A DNA stretch of 64,000 nt from Liolophura sinensis (GCF_032854445.1 NC_088300.1:43434984-43498983), one strand, 5' to 3'. Numbered from the stretch's first letter, positions 44,912 through 57,539 are shown. Translations and numbers: made by a program. Notes: generated by a model not told the origin, from the letters alone.

Positions 44912-45462
44912 GAATAAAGATTATTTTATTGTTTGGATACAGCATATAGTATATATTCAGGTATATGCATTCATATATTTATTCGATTGTTGTTTTGTGC
45001 TGTGCCTAAGAATAAGAGCAGTTTTCCGACAGACCTTCTCACATACAGCCATAGAAGACTGGACTGGAACTCACACGCTTCAACTCGTCCACGACACGAC
45101 ACGACCCCCCCCCCCCTCCCCTCCATATGTCCCATTTACAGTGCAGTTGTACTATGTTTATAGTCTGGGCTACCCTTATAGAGTTTACGCGTAGATGTGC
45201 ATGGTTGGCCCGGTATCAGAGTAGGTCGGGTGTCTTGTCTGCTGCCATCGACATAATACTCCGTACAGTGGTGGCAGCACATTGGCGCCATGGACACAGT
45301 ATATATGTACACGTACCTAATGACTTCTGGTCGTTATTTGACTGAAAAATCGTTAAGCTCGAGGTAAAATCACAAGCATTCAATCATTCACTCAAGTAGA
45401 GTTTACATTCAGATACAGATTGCATGGCGGGATGCTCCAGCGCATTATAACATATTAATTAT
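44912..45462. other. Unassigned sequence
   Basis: Contains a C run near 45105-45115. Small frames on the plus strand at 44933-45345 have no support. Confidence 0.4.
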
Positions 45463-46200
45463 ACAGTTTATGGTACGCTTATATCCAAATAAGTGTGATA
45501 CTTGTGTAGAGTTTATGTTATGAATAGATCCAGATTAGTGTGGTACTCGTGCACGGTTTTTGGTAGGGTTTAGATCTAGATTAGTGCAGTGGTCGCGCAG
45601 ATTTTATGATACGTTTAGATCTAGATTAGTGTGGTACTAGTGCAGAGTTTATGGTACGTTTAGATCCAGATTAGTTTAGTAGTAGTGTGGAGTTTAGGGT
45701 ATGTTTGGATCCAGATTAGTGTGGTACGCGTTCAGAGGCCATGGTACGTATAGATCCAGAGTATTGTGGTGCTCGTGCAGAGTTTATGGTGCGTTTAGAT
45801 CCAGATTAGTGTGGCACTCGTGGAGAGTTTATGGTACGTCAAGTGCAGATTAGTGTGGTACTCTTTCAGAGTTTATGGTACGTTTAGATCCAGACTAATG
45901 TCGTTGTCTTTCAGAGTTGATGATACGTTTAGATCTAGATTAGTGTGGTACTCGTGCAGAGTTTATGGTACGTTAGATCCAGATTAGTGTGGTGCTCTTG
46001 CAGAGTTTATGGTACGTTAAGATCCAGATTAGTGTGGTGCTCTTGTAGAGTTTATGAAGCGCTTAGATCCAGTTTAGTGTGGTTCTCCTGCAGAGTTTAC
46101 GATACTTTCAGATGCTGAGGTGTTTGTGGTATATTCAGATACAGATTAGTGGTATACTTCAGTAGAGTATATGTGTCACGTGTAGATCCAGATTGGTGTA
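45463..46200. repeat. 45-bp minisatellite
   Basis: About 15 imperfect units of GGTACGTTTAGATCCAGATT followed by AGTGTGGTACTCGTGCAGAGTTTAT split over two phrases. Outer units are more diverged. No open frame spans the array. Confidence 0.92.
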
Positions 46201-47955
46201 CACATGCAGATCAGTGTATATTCATATAGATGTTATGATATTTTCCACTTAATACCCAGCCTAAAAATAATTGTGCAACAGTATATTCACAAAATCTTGT
46301 GTTACATACATGTACCTGGACTTTGAACAACTCCAATGGCGGGTGGGTTTCGCACAAGTCTGAGATATGTTGTATGAGTTAATACAGGTGTTAGCTAATA
46401 CAACTTTGAACAAGCGGGCCTAGCAGCCTTAACACCTTCACAAAAGATATGAGGACAAATTGTAAGGATATACTACATGTATATTTAACGTGCTCATATG
46501 TGTAGTCTGATTGCTGTACAGCTATTTCCCCAGTTTTCCAATTGCATAAACATTGTTTGAAGGAAATCTATATCAAGATTGATGAAATTTTATGTGTAGT
46601 ACATGTACAATGTATGTATGTTCTTTTTAACAGATGCACACTGTAGAAAAACAGATGTCCGCTATGCAATTTCTTAAATTGGTTAGAATCAAGAAAATTT
46701 TAAAAAGAAGGCAGCTGTTGTGGATTTTCGGTTCATCATTTGTCCTTGACATTCGTTTGACACATAAAGCTGAGAACTTATATTTTCTTGTGAGCGTCTA
46801 CACCTTGTCACCCACCTCTAGTATGTCTGGTTTCTTGTGATTTAAACCTATTTGTTTTGACTTGCACACAGGTTGTACTGTCATGGTGCTTGATTGAACC
46901 TGTAAGTTAGTATGTACGCGAAATAATTGTTCAGGCAACAACGCTAGTATAATACAATATTGTGGCAACCTTACCATACGCTATAACGGCGCTTTAGTCC
47001 AACACAATTGTGTGGTAAGCCTACCATACGTTATAACGGTACTTTAGTCTAACACACAATTGTGAAATCAGTTTCCGCCCAAGAAAAAGCGTATGTCATG
47101 TCAAAAATTGTACCTTACTTTTGTTCATTATAATAATTATACAGAGAAAACATAATGTAAACAAACATTAATACAAAGTTAGAATTGCTTTCGTTTTGAC
47201 ACAAAATGACATTTCCAGTGCTTTATCATTATGACGCTGTGGCAACAAAACAAAGAAATTGCTAACAAAAATATGACTATATATAGAGGGGTGAGTTAAT
47301 TACCTGAACATAGGATATTGTATTGCGTATGTTTGCTATATATTGTGTGCGTCAGAGTATATTATAGGGAAACGCTCCCCTTCAAACTAACACGGACCAA
47401 AGCTAGCTAGTCTATCTTGTTTGCTGTTGCCCTTGCGATGAAGGTTTGTCTGCATAATGGTATGAACGCAACACTCCCATATTGCTCCAGAGAACAATGG
47501 TCACCCTTGCTTGGATCCGAGTGGACAATGCAAGGGGAAAAGGCACACATCAAACTACGATTACGGATTTATGGCTTTACCCAAGAATAATGACATGTAC
47601 ATCGTGTGTTATTTAGTTTCCCACCCTGACCACTTTCCAAAGTCAACTGAGAATTCCTTGGAGGATCACCCTTCTTCAACATGTATGCGGTAATGAGCTC
47701 GGAACTTGGCTACTTCCCAGCGTTTTCTTGTTTAGGCACCACATTTTCCATTGGCATTTAAGGAGTAAACCAATTGCTGAAAGATCCCAGTAAACCAATT
47801 GCTGAAAGCCGATGGGTACTAATTTAACTGCGGTGCAGTGCGCGTGTTAGTCCTCGCACAAAGAGGGGCAATACAATCAGGTCAAGTAATTACAGCTATA
47901 CGTGTTTACAGGACATAACACGTCCCTGACAAGCTCGAGCATGTGTTCATATCTC
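46201..47955. other. Unassigned sequence with small local duplications
   Basis: A two-copy tandem duplication of roughly 50-57 bp lies at about 46954-47063 (CCATACGCTATAACGGCGC / CCATACGTTATAACGGTAC), and a 21-23-bp duplication (AAACCAATTGCTGAAAG) at about 47769-47808. No gene supported. Confidence 0.45.
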
Positions 47956-48112
47956 GATAGAGATTAAGGCAAAATGTTTATATGACGAACTGATTGATAC
48001 ATATACAAGTTTTTCATTCAAAGGCAAGGTTCTCGGAGAATGGATGGATTGAACGGAGTTGGTCCTGACAAGAATTCTTTTCAATTATTGCAACATAGTG
48101 AGTGACCTTGGT
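47956..48112 (+). repeat. 157-bp duplicated block, copy A, with ATG mini-exon
   Basis: Matches 49035-49191 over 157 bp with six substitutions and no indel. It contains ATG at 48040 and the reading frame MDGLNGVGPDKNSFQLLQH up to a consensus donor, CATA|GTGAGTGACC, at 48097/48098 (exit phase 1). No acceptor is needed if this is a first exon. The five substitutions outside the mini-exon are all upstream of the ATG; the single one inside is silent. Confidence 0.85.
48040..48097 (+). CDS. Candidate first coding exon, copy A
   Basis: 58 nt from ATG to a GTGAGT donor, 19 codons plus one base. The peptide (MDGLNGVGPDKNSF…) is not recognised. Support comes from the donor and from the identical, silently diverged second copy 1079 bp downstream. 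Two alternative first exons of one gene would look like this. The downstream partner exon was not identified. Confidence 0.42.
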
Positions 48113-49034
48113 CATTTGTAACATATAATCACATATATACACAAAGGAAACACTAAGCACCATTCTCAAATTCTATACTGACAAATGGCATGATATATTT
48201 TTTACATGATTGGCAAACTGAATTGCCGGAGTGAATGTGATTTGCATGGCCAATACTCTGTCAGTAAGAGGACACCGCGAATTAAAGATTAGAATTTAGT
48301 CGTGATATATTGTCACGTATAGCTTTCATGTGTCCCAATGGCGATCTGCACCGTACGTCACATCCCTCCCGCTAGATGCCGGATCTGGAGGATCCCAGCA
48401 ATTGCCTAAGCTCCCAGTGCAAAAGTTGCTGATAGGTCTTGCAGGGGTCTCTAGTGTTTGTATACGATATGGTCAAACATATCCCATATATTCTTTAACG
48501 GACTTAAATCCGGGCTCCCTGGGCTCACGAGCAAATCCGATGTCAGAGTGAAGTGATGGTGTGCAGAGCGGAGGCTGTTATCCTGATAGATGGAGCCTGT
48601 TATCCTCACAAATGGAGGCTGTACGTGAACTCTGAACTTTAGTTCATCGAAAACGCTCTATGGACATATTTACCCAAAAGCAGACACCCGATATTACCTT
48701 ATGAACTCTATGCTTCCATATTTACACGGTACATTGTTTGCGTGTGAAGACTTGAGTGGCAATGTCGTGATTAAATCTAAAGTTTAATGACATTCAATGA
48801 CATGTGTTTTCTCGCTAACAGAGTGTTGCGCTGACAGACTACTCTCGTTTCTGCAAGATCAGTGTGTCAGTAATCACATCGGATCTATGCGTCGAAACAT
48901 TCGCATACAAGAACTCAACCAAGATGGACGTTCCAGGTCAATAATCACAAGGCCAATTCCCCAAACGACGTTTAACACAAACCACCTAAGTACGAAAACA
49001 GGACGGAATCGGGCAAAGCTAAGCAGTCAACTGA
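48113..49034. other. Unassigned sequence between the duplicated blocks
   Basis: An 80-residue plus-strand frame at 48797-49039 runs into copy B. It has no splice context or known motif and is not called. Confidence 0.4.
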
Positions 49035-49191
49035 GATAGAGATTAAGGCAAAATGTTAATATGACGAACTGATTTATACATATAAAAGTTTTTCATTCAA
49101 AGACAAGTTTCTCGGAGAATGGATGGATTGAACGGAGTTGGTCCCGACAAGAATTCTTTTCAATTATTGCAACATAGTGAGTGACCTTGGT
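49035..49191 (+). repeat. 157-bp duplicated block, copy B, with ATG mini-exon
   Basis: Second copy of 47956-48112, 96% identical by eye. ATG at 49119 and donor at 49176/49177 are kept exactly. The flanks diverge abruptly on both sides, which gives sharp duplication borders. Confidence 0.85.
49119..49176 (+). CDS. Candidate first coding exon, copy B
   Basis: Same 19-codon frame, donor and phase as 48040-48097; the only base difference is a silent Pro codon change (CCT to CCC). See copy A for interpretation. Confidence 0.42.
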
Positions 49192-49987
49192 GTTTTGTGT
49201 TTTCTGACATCACTTTCGGTCCGATCACGCCTGTTCAAGATCTCGGTGGCAAATTTGCTATTGGTGGCAACGATGTAAAGCGAACGTAGAGAGCGATGCA
49301 TGCGCTGTAAGAATTATGATCAAACAGACGCTCCTAACATCGCATACACGTACAAACAGCAATGTCAGCAGGTGTGGATCAGTTACTGTGCACACTACAT
49401 CTTTTTTGGATACCTTTGGTGTTTAATCAAGTAGACAATTTTCCTAAGGCTAGTGCGATTACGGTCAATTTGCTCGGATCTGTTTTGCTACGATACCTTA
49501 TCAACGACTATACTGGTAGTGTATATGTACATTAGTGACAGATTCAACTTCGGCCTACTCCTCCACATAGCTCACGGGTAAACTCGAGTAAGAGATTTCT
49601 GCCTCCAAGAGGTTAGTCAGTCCCCAGGTCGATTAAGCTCTTGTCTCCAAAGTCAATTAAACTAACAAGGATTCTTAAAATTCATTCCCTGGCAAACCAT
49701 TCATTTAGTCTCACGTTGAAGTCGAGGGCTACTGAACACATTTCTGCGCACCAGGTTAACTGTGCCGAATTGTGTTATTCTAAATTTGCATTCAGGGTAA
49801 AAGATGAAGGTTTAGACCAACCACACCTGTTTCACAAATTGAATGTCGATTTTATCCAGTCTCTGGTTACTCCATGCCGGCAGGCCACTTTAACGTGTCG
49901 GTTAGATCGGCTACGCTCTTCTGCTTGTGGATGACGTAGTCTTTGACGAGGTTCATGCTCGTCACTAGGGCTGTACCTCACAGACCA
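49192..49987. other. Unassigned sequence
   Basis: A 97-residue frame at 49641-49934 shows no recognisable motif or splice sites. Nothing supported. Confidence 0.35.
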
Positions 49988-50190
49988 TTTGATTTTACAC
50001 TGTACTCAAGAATATTTCACTTATACGACAGCGGCCAGCATTATGTTGTGAGGAAACGACCATCCACAGGTTGCTGGCAGACCTTCCCTCGTACGGCCGG
50101 AGAGGAAGCAAGCATGAGCTAGACTTGACCTCACAGCGACTACATTGCTGAGAGGCATTTAGGTTATAGCTCCGCACTGCCGTGTTAACA
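49988..50190 (-). mobile_element. SINE copy, partly eroded
   Basis: Minus-strand copy from TTTTACACTGTACTCAAG through ACGACAGCGGCCAGCATTAT, GGTTGCTGGCAGACCTTCCC and GCATGAGCTAGACTTGACC to the degraded A-box end CGTGTTAACA. The tail is missing. Confidence 0.85.
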
Positions 50191-50297
50191 TCGTCAAGAT
50201 GCACATTTCTTCAATATTAAACGGGAAAACTCCAACCAGCTGAAATAAAGTGTGATGCTAGCGCATAATCAAATAAGTGTGTAATCTGTGTACTGGG

Positions 50298-50391
50298 AGG
50301 GGCTAGTAGACGGTCTGTATGATCACATGTAGTGGGCGGGTTTAGTAGACAATCTGTTTGATCACATGTAGTGGGCGGACTTAGTAGACGG
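50298..50391. repeat. 39-bp short tandem repeat, about 2.5 copies
   Basis: Units TAGTAGACGGTCTGTATGAT then CACATGTAGTGGGCGGG, repeated with few differences. The minus-strand frame over it (50217-50432) gives CDQTDCLLNPPTT repeats and is not considered a gene. Confidence 0.85.
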
Positions 50392-50399
50392 TAAACAGA

Positions 50400-52069
50400 A
50401 TGATAAAAGGATACCATGACACAGATACACATTTATTAAAATTGGAATAAGAAAGAACAAAAGGTTGTCCTAAAAGTTTGCTTTTATCCTGCCATCGCGG
50501 GAGTGTACATCAGAGCGCAGGAGATGACGTTAGACAGGCGGCAACAAGATGACAGCCAACGATCCCTGTAAATGCTGCAGGGATTTCAGAGAGGACGGAG
50601 GCCTACACACAGAATTCGATCTGCCAGAGATTTTTTATAGATTATCGGAGCTATAGTTGAGCGTGGTGAGCCACAGCCATGTCACTGTCTGCCTGTAGTA
50701 CATGATCTGGCACCCAGAGTAGCGACCAGCCACTTAGGACTGGACATTTGACGCTTACCTCACAGGGAGAGAGATTTTACCAGCAAATCACTGGATTACG
50801 GGGCCTCATTGCCTCGTACCGTCTACTTTGTGGTTGAGCGAAGGTCGTCATGGTCTTCCATACATGACTTTGATCAAAGTGGTATCCTAAGTGATTAATA
50901 TTTACTTTAAGTGGACCATCAAGCCAGTATTTAAAAAGAGCAACCGCTAAATAATAGGTTAGCCTATCCGAAGGAAGGATTGGTGAGGTATGTCTGAGCG
51001 TGATTAGAGTGAGTTTGTCGATAGATCATATACTTCCTGTCCAACTCACCCGATTGCAGATAACGTAAGTATAGCACTTGCACGACCAGAATGAATTGCT
51101 CTTGTATATCATCTAGGGTAGATTCATAGATAACGGGTTAATGAGGCTGGCATGTCCAAGAACCGAGTCTTGTTACAGATATTAGGCTACTGTAAAAGAC
51201 ATGGCCAAAATATCTCTGGTCACCAAAACGGCAAGGCCTAACCAAGTGATCGGGCAACCGGACTGATTGGCTAAAGGAAGTTTCCTAAATGATAAAAATT
51301 AACCTGGAAGGATACAGATGCCAAGTAAAAGAGCCTGGCCGAACTGAGTCACACATATGGCATCCTACGGAGCTATTAGTGAAACATTCGTCCAGAGTTA
51401 ACATGCAAACGTCATTGTCTTCAGAGGTTGCGGTCTGCAAGACTCCTAAGGTCAAAACTAATGAAGGAACAACTGCATATGGTCAAGTGGATATGGACTG
51501 TTATGCAGGAAGTGAAGGTGGACAACAATTGGATGATGGAAACACATGCGTGAAAATTGTAGGTCGATTAGCCACGATAATGAAGATCAAACTAGCCCCA
51601 GGCACAGAGCTGGCAGCTATAAACTAAAACTTCTGAACAGGCCAGTGATTACCGATGCATGACAAAAATGAGAATTTCTCTAAACAGAAATGGACGCACG
51701 CTTTAATATGTCGTTGTGAGTCTCTGTATAAAGACAAGAGTTTATGATCGCTGGGGAAAATTAACCGGAAAGTTCCACACGACTACATCTGCAGCATACA
51801 CGTTGTTTCGGTAGTTAAGTTGGATAAAGAAAAAAAAACTCATCAGGCTTATCTCAATAAACCACCAGGACACGACAGATTACAAATACAACGATGGGTT
51901 AAGTGCTAATCGAACACTGGCTGTGGGGAATGAACGGGAATAATAGATAGTTGGACGCTGGCAGTTTGATCAAGGGGGATCCAAATGACGTCTTTAATGA
52001 ACAGCGTGATGGTGGTATAGCATGGTGGGAGTTGTGAGCGTGCTTACGGGTCCAAGGTTGCTGGAGTAA
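50400..52069. other. Unassigned sequence
   Basis: A 112-residue frame at 51289-51627 is open, but I see no domain, splice sites or start context. Possibly a decayed element. No feature supported. Confidence 0.35.
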
Positions 52070-52090
52070 CAACGGCCGACTGTCACACAG

Positions 52091-52322
52091 CAGCGTGTAG
52101 GTAGCGCACACGGGATTACTGGCTTGGTACCACGACAACGACGGCAGGAAATCTACGCTCTTGGGCTACGTTACTCTCCTTCGCTCTATGATTTCTTCGT
52201 TATAATCATGTTGCGTGTGAACAAAGCCATTCGGCCAAAGCGCCTCATGATGTATATCTGCGTGTCGGATTTAACATGTGTTGTTTTCAATGGACTTGTG
52301 TTTCTCATTTCTACAGTTTCAG
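52091..52322 (+). CDS. Candidate internal exon with transmembrane segment (possibly 7TM receptor TM1-TM2)
   Basis: The plus-strand frame is open from 52070 and ends at an excellent donor, TTTCAG|GTAAGTAAG, at 52322/52323 (exit phase 1). A possible acceptor, CGACTGTCACACAG, lies at 52090; another (CGACGGCAG) at 52145. The C-terminal part reads FFVIIMLRVNKAIRPKRLMM then YICVSDLTCVVFNGLVFLIS. A basic short loop followed by a hydrophobic helix with a Ser-Asp-Leu core resembles the ICL1-TM2 passage of rhodopsin-like receptors. Residues upstream of about 52160 look less convincing. No further exons were found, so this stays tentative. Confidence 0.42.
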
Positions 52323-52329
52323 GTAAGTA

Positions 52330-55300
52330 AGCGTTGTTTGACTTGAACTTCCCTTTTACCCCAAACATTCAAGCAGTTTTCTGTGATTAAGATGATCAGC
52401 TTATCAACTTTGAATGAACCATTATTGGCTAACGCCATATCAACCATATCACAGTTACCAACTTTGAGTATGTTTTGAAAAAGGTTATCCAAAACAGTAT
52501 CCGTATAAAATCACTATAGTTTATAATATGTATTTCCTACAATATTACATGTGCATTCGATGCCTTCGCTATGGACATGTATGCAGTTATCTTTTCTTAA
52601 CAGCTGGTGTATGTATGTGTACTTGGCATAGTGCATATCAAGTACTTGTATTATGCACTATTACACAAGCTTCTAGCTTCCGCGAACAGTCTTAATATCC
52701 CTCGGGTTCTACTTCGACTTCCGCTGAAGTAGCCATACGTTTGCTCCCGGAAGTTCCTTGGTACTTACAAAGATGGTGTTGTTACTGTCAGCATAAACCA
52801 TACTGATCAGACAGTTCCTGATTACATCATAAAACATCGATCACGTGGCTCAATAAATACAATGCCACTTGACAAAGGCATTAGGCTCTGTCAAGTAAAG
52901 TTTGAACAGGGTGTAAGTGGCTATAATTGCCACTTCAGGTGTCCTTTATCCATGAAACTGATTATAATTCATGGTTTGCTAATGAGTTCAGTGTGAGCTC
53001 TTTCTCTCAAATGAGAGTAGATATAATTATAGCTTTCTAACATTTAATGTACACGTTTTTAACTCATCGTTCTGGCGAAGACTGATTGAGTACAGATAAT
53101 GAGCAAGAACTGGTTCTGCTTCTAATTAATGCTGTAAAATCTTTCTGGTTTCAAAGAAGCTGGGTGTAACTATCTTCCTGAATCAGATTACGATACGGGT
53201 TAGCGTCAACAATTAACAATGCCTCTTTGAGCAGGATGGTAATGTAACTGTAACCTGATAAAGGAATGCTTTCGTTTTTCCATTTGAATAGTTTCGAGGA
53301 CTTGTATATTCGTCCTCAACCCTTTGAGAACAGATCATTCAATTACTTTTATAAAAAAATCACTCAATATTATTTTTGAATAAAATTAGGCAAAAAAAAA
53401 AGATTTTTCAAATAGTATTTAATATCCAGTTTAATATCCATGCCTTTCTTAGCATATAAATCCACATTTATGCCCCAAAAAAAATCGGTCAGACACATTT
53501 TGAATATTCTTCTAAGATTAGTGTCCGAGACGAGGTATGGTTTTTATATACACCAGAAAACAAAAGTGATTCTATTGATTACTCTCATTTATTGTTAATG
53601 TGTTAAAATTTAAACAAAAATAGTCTAAAATATAGCGGGAAAAATTAACTACCTAACAACCTATTACCCTTTTATGTTTGACATGAACATATTTATATTT
53701 ATTGGCAAGATCTTAATAAGATTTTTTAGGTGCAATCAGTTTGGCGTTAAAATAACATATCAGGCGTATGCTCTTGTACACATCTGTCGATATGTGACCT
53801 TCTACAATAATGAATTACTTGTGATGCTAAAGAACATATGATACGTTTGGACAGCTTACAAAACTAATATAATATAGATGCATGTTGTTGGTCTTATTTG
53901 TACAGTCGTCATTTATCCTAAAATAAACGTCCATAACGCATACGGTAAAATGAATCTGGACGGAAACGTGACTGACGTTGAGCTATTTATCAGTGTCCGT
54001 ACTAGTAACTGTTACCATCCATGAATTAGATATTTGAGTGCGACAATGCGTCATTCTCTTAATAATAAAAGACGATAATAAATGTTTCCCTGAATCAAGA
54101 AAAATCTTAATTGTTTTATTGACTTTGATGTATGGTTATTTGGAAATTCATCTGCTAATCTTTTTTAACATAAAAACTATGCATAAAGGTGGAGAGACGA
54201 TGAGCAGTGTGATCGAAATCTAATATAATATTGCTTATTTATTCCTTTATGTCTATGACTAGTGTTAATCTCCCAGGCCTGGTCTTTTTGTATTTATTTC
54301 ACCTAAATGTTTATTAAATGTTATGACACCACAACACTGTGAGTAATTCCACATCAGAACACGACAGCTACTAAATTGTAACTTTGTAACTTTTTAAATT
54401 GTAAGTTTTAAGCATTTTGCATGCTATAAACCAGTGCGCTCGTTGTCAGTGCATGTCCACGGTCCACTTGTACGAAGCTCGTAATTGACATGGCGATGTA
54501 ATGCTTACAGTGCTGTTTACCATGGTAGTTACGTGCTCGTGACGTTAAGAGAACTTAGTGCAAGCGGACTTATACAGATCATGGTGTCTTCCTCTACTTG
54601 CGGAAGTTTGTCAGCAACCTGTGGATGGCCGTGGACTCTGTCGGCTTTCTTCCCACAAACATGTTTTAGTTTCCAACGTTTTGAATGTCAAATAATTTTG
54701 TAACTGCCATCAGGTTGGCACACATGGGAAATAGAAGATGTTCACTTAAGCAAATCCCGATAATTCACTACTTCGACCGGTGTTAAACGCGAACAAATTA
54801 GGCTCTTTATTAGACGAATGAGGAAAACTCAGTTGGCTTGTTGCCCAATACATGTATATGTACATGACTTGTATACAACGTTCGTCTGTAATTTCAGGTC
54901 ATGCTTGCAATTTCAGGTCATGCTTGCTTTCAAGGTTTCAGGGGAGGAAATGGTGTGGCCAAATTTGTGTTATTGTGGAACCCGTGATATAATTGACCAA
55001 TCGCATGTGTGCACTAGTACATATAGGTGCATGCACCGAGCGTGTCAGCTGAAATAGGATGTAATAATGACTGCTGATAAACGTTAGAGAATGAAACTAG
55101 ATGAAGACGGTTACTGCTTGCTAACAACGCGTACCGGTCACCGTGCTGTATATCGTGGTATTTTGATTAGGTACTATTAAATTCAATGACGCGCTTCTCT
55201 GAAGTGACGTATTTCTTCAAGGCATATGACGCAAAGCCTATGTAGTTTTATGTAAGCTTTATTTCTCACGGTTATGGATGTGAGTGCAGCTCATAGTGTT

Positions 55301-55544
55301 AACAGTGAGAAATACGTGCAATGGATTTTTAGGTGCAGTGGAGAAGGTTAAAGAATAACATGAATTAAAAATGTAAATAATTTGACTTAGGGGGGCTTCA
55401 TGAAACAGAGCATTTTAACTATAATCATATTTATCCTCAAGTGGTAAAAGCGTGGCTGTTACATTTACCATGTTGCCAAATTCAAAAATTACATCCTGCC
55501 TTTATTCTGTGTATAAATTACAAAGCCAACCGAGCTGCCAAAAC
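52330..55544. other. Unassigned AT-rich sequence
   Basis: If the exon above is real this is partly intron. A degraded SINE-like patch may lie at about 54560-54660 (CTTGCGGAAGTTTGTCAGCA, ACCTGTGGATGGCCGTGG). A 19-bp tandem duplication (TTTCAGGTCATGCTTGC) is at about 54891-54931. No gene supported. Confidence 0.35.
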
Positions 55545-55850
55545 GAGGTGCAAACCCGGCCTTGGGCAAGAAACTTGTTCATTCCCCGTTGTCGGCCACT
55601 GCTCGTGCATGGACTGGTTTGATGACAGTAAGCTCCCAAGGGCACTCGTGTGTCAGTTTTGGAATTTTAACGTTCGCTTAAAATCATATGTATTCCTCCA
55701 GTATGGTTACATATCTATACGTCACATCTGAGAAAGTTGGTCAGTAACTTGCCCAAGGTTGGTGGTTTACCGCAGGCCGGTTTTCCCTACCTATTAAAGC
55801 AGACTGCCATCGTATAAGTGAAAAATTATAGAGTATTAAACAACAATCAA
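55545..55850 (+). repeat. Second SINE-like repeat, copy
   Basis: Shares its later half with 20500-20640 (ACATCTGAGAAAGT, TAACTTGCCCAAGGT, TGGTGGTTTACC) and ends in ATCGTATAAGTGAAAAATTAT and CAACAATCAAATAATG, related to the tail of the main SINE. The tRNA-like part around 55550-55575 (GGTGCAAACCCGGCC) is suggestive only. Confidence 0.5.
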
Positions 55851-57299
55851 ATAATGATATGCGAAAAAAACAAGCCTATATGTAAGTGTACAAAATAATC
55901 AACAGAAAACGTGTGTGTGTCAGATAGGCAGAAAACTTGCCCTCGAGCCTTTATTCTGGTAGTGATAATCCCTTATATTCATTCATTAATTATTTAACTA
56001 CAATTAGTGTTTGCAAAGCCGAGAGGCCGATATACTCTTCATGAAGTAACATATACTACATACATAGAAATCAAGCAGTCTGATTCTTTATCTCTACAAC
56101 CAAAAAGAAGTTTTAAATAGTGTCCTAAGGACTTAAAAGTATTTATTAAAAGTATCGTTACATATTGCTAACAACCCAGTGACACAACTGTTTAACCCAG
56201 AGGGGAAGATCTTCACAGAACATATTTTTTATCTCATCAACTTTGTGATAATAGTTCGTTTGATCGTTTGTGAAAACAATTGAACGTTTTTGATGACTTA
56301 TTTATAATAGTAACGTTAACCTGACCATTTTGGGTTGTTTCCGTAAAAACTGTGACCAGATACAAGATTATCACTGTATTCGCATTCATGAGTTCTGAAG
56401 ATACATTATTACAAACGGTTGAGTTATCGTAAACATCAAACCAGTTCTGTCATCTTCGTCACAAAATTGTTTATTAATTCTTGTGAAATATGGACAACTT
56501 TAGCCCCAAAACCTTTATAACCTATATTACATCCTCAGAGCCGGAACTCCATCAGCCATTTTGGGAGACTTTTTGAGCCTGTGGTTAAGCATATTCTTTA
56601 GCAGAACAGTAAGTAATTCTTGTAAACTATTCACAGCTTCAGCCCCAAATCTACTTGATCCACTGAACAGCTTAGCATAATAAATAAGCAAAGTAACTCC
56701 AAAGAAATTCATTTTGACGAACCTAACATTTCGACTTTAATTAAGTCATCCTCTGGGGGAATTCTCACAGTGGAGGAATATCTGAGGCTGTGTCGACCCA
56801 AGATTTCAGTAGAAACAGTCAGATTACTAGTGTATTTAAGGGTTCTTCTCTCTTCGGTTCCTAGTGACACTCTCTAACTACAGATGCCTTTATTACTGAG
56901 AAAGAACACTACCACTAGAACACTAATTCATTTGTGAACCCCAACACCTAATGAGTGAGATCGAGGCTTGTTCCGTTTTGGTAGGAACTTTCAAGCCATT
57001 CAATCTATACAGAAAGATGTCTACATATTTATAAAGCATAAATTCATAAAACTTTTGTCCGCAACGACTGTGCGAACGCAGCTTATATAAGGGAGGAGGG
57101 AGTTAGATTTGTAATGGCGTGTACCCATCCGAAGTGAACGATATACACCAACGATGGAACTTAAACTGGTAGCTGCTTGGCTAGGCTTAATATTTATGAA
57201 TTATAATTCATATATAATATGCAACGCTTATAGATGTCAGAGACAGACTGAGGAGAGGAGTGCGACGTTTTAAGGACAGTCGGGAAAGCAAGTTAGACG
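55851..57299. other. Unassigned sequence
   Basis: A minus-strand frame at 56527-56712 encodes a hydrophobic start and LKKSPKMADG but has no splice or start support. Nothing else recognised. Confidence 0.35.
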
Positions 57300-57502
57300 G
57301 GGCTGGTTAGCGTACAGCAGCAGGTTAAGATCATACTGGCTCATACTTCCCGTAAGTGGGAAGGTCTGCAGCAACCTGCGGATGGTCGTGGGTTTCCCCG
57401 GGCTCCACCCGGTCTTCCCCCACCATAATGCTGGCCGCCGTCGTATAAGTGAAATATTCTTGAGTACGGCGTAAAACACCAATCAAAAAAATAAATAAAT
57501 CT
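57300..57502 (+). mobile_element. SINE copy, 5' part deleted, abutting the LINE remnant
   Basis: The core from CGTAAGTGGGAAGGTCTGCA through ATAATGCTGGCCGCCGTCGT to CGTAAAACACCAATCAAAAA and an AAATAAAT tail is well preserved. A short piece of head may remain at 57300-57320. It lies at the 3' side of the minus-strand LINE, either inserted into it or joined by a deletion. Confidence 0.88.
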
Positions 57503-57539
57503 TTACGATGGTTGAGGTTGAGAGAATGTTTCATATTAA

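Noticed and set aside
56720-56780. Minus-strand GAGGATGACTTAATTAAAGT segment, resembling text often found near ends of some retroelements such as Penelope-like elements
   Set aside because: A single short motif with no RT or endonuclease remnant nearby; not enough to assign an element.
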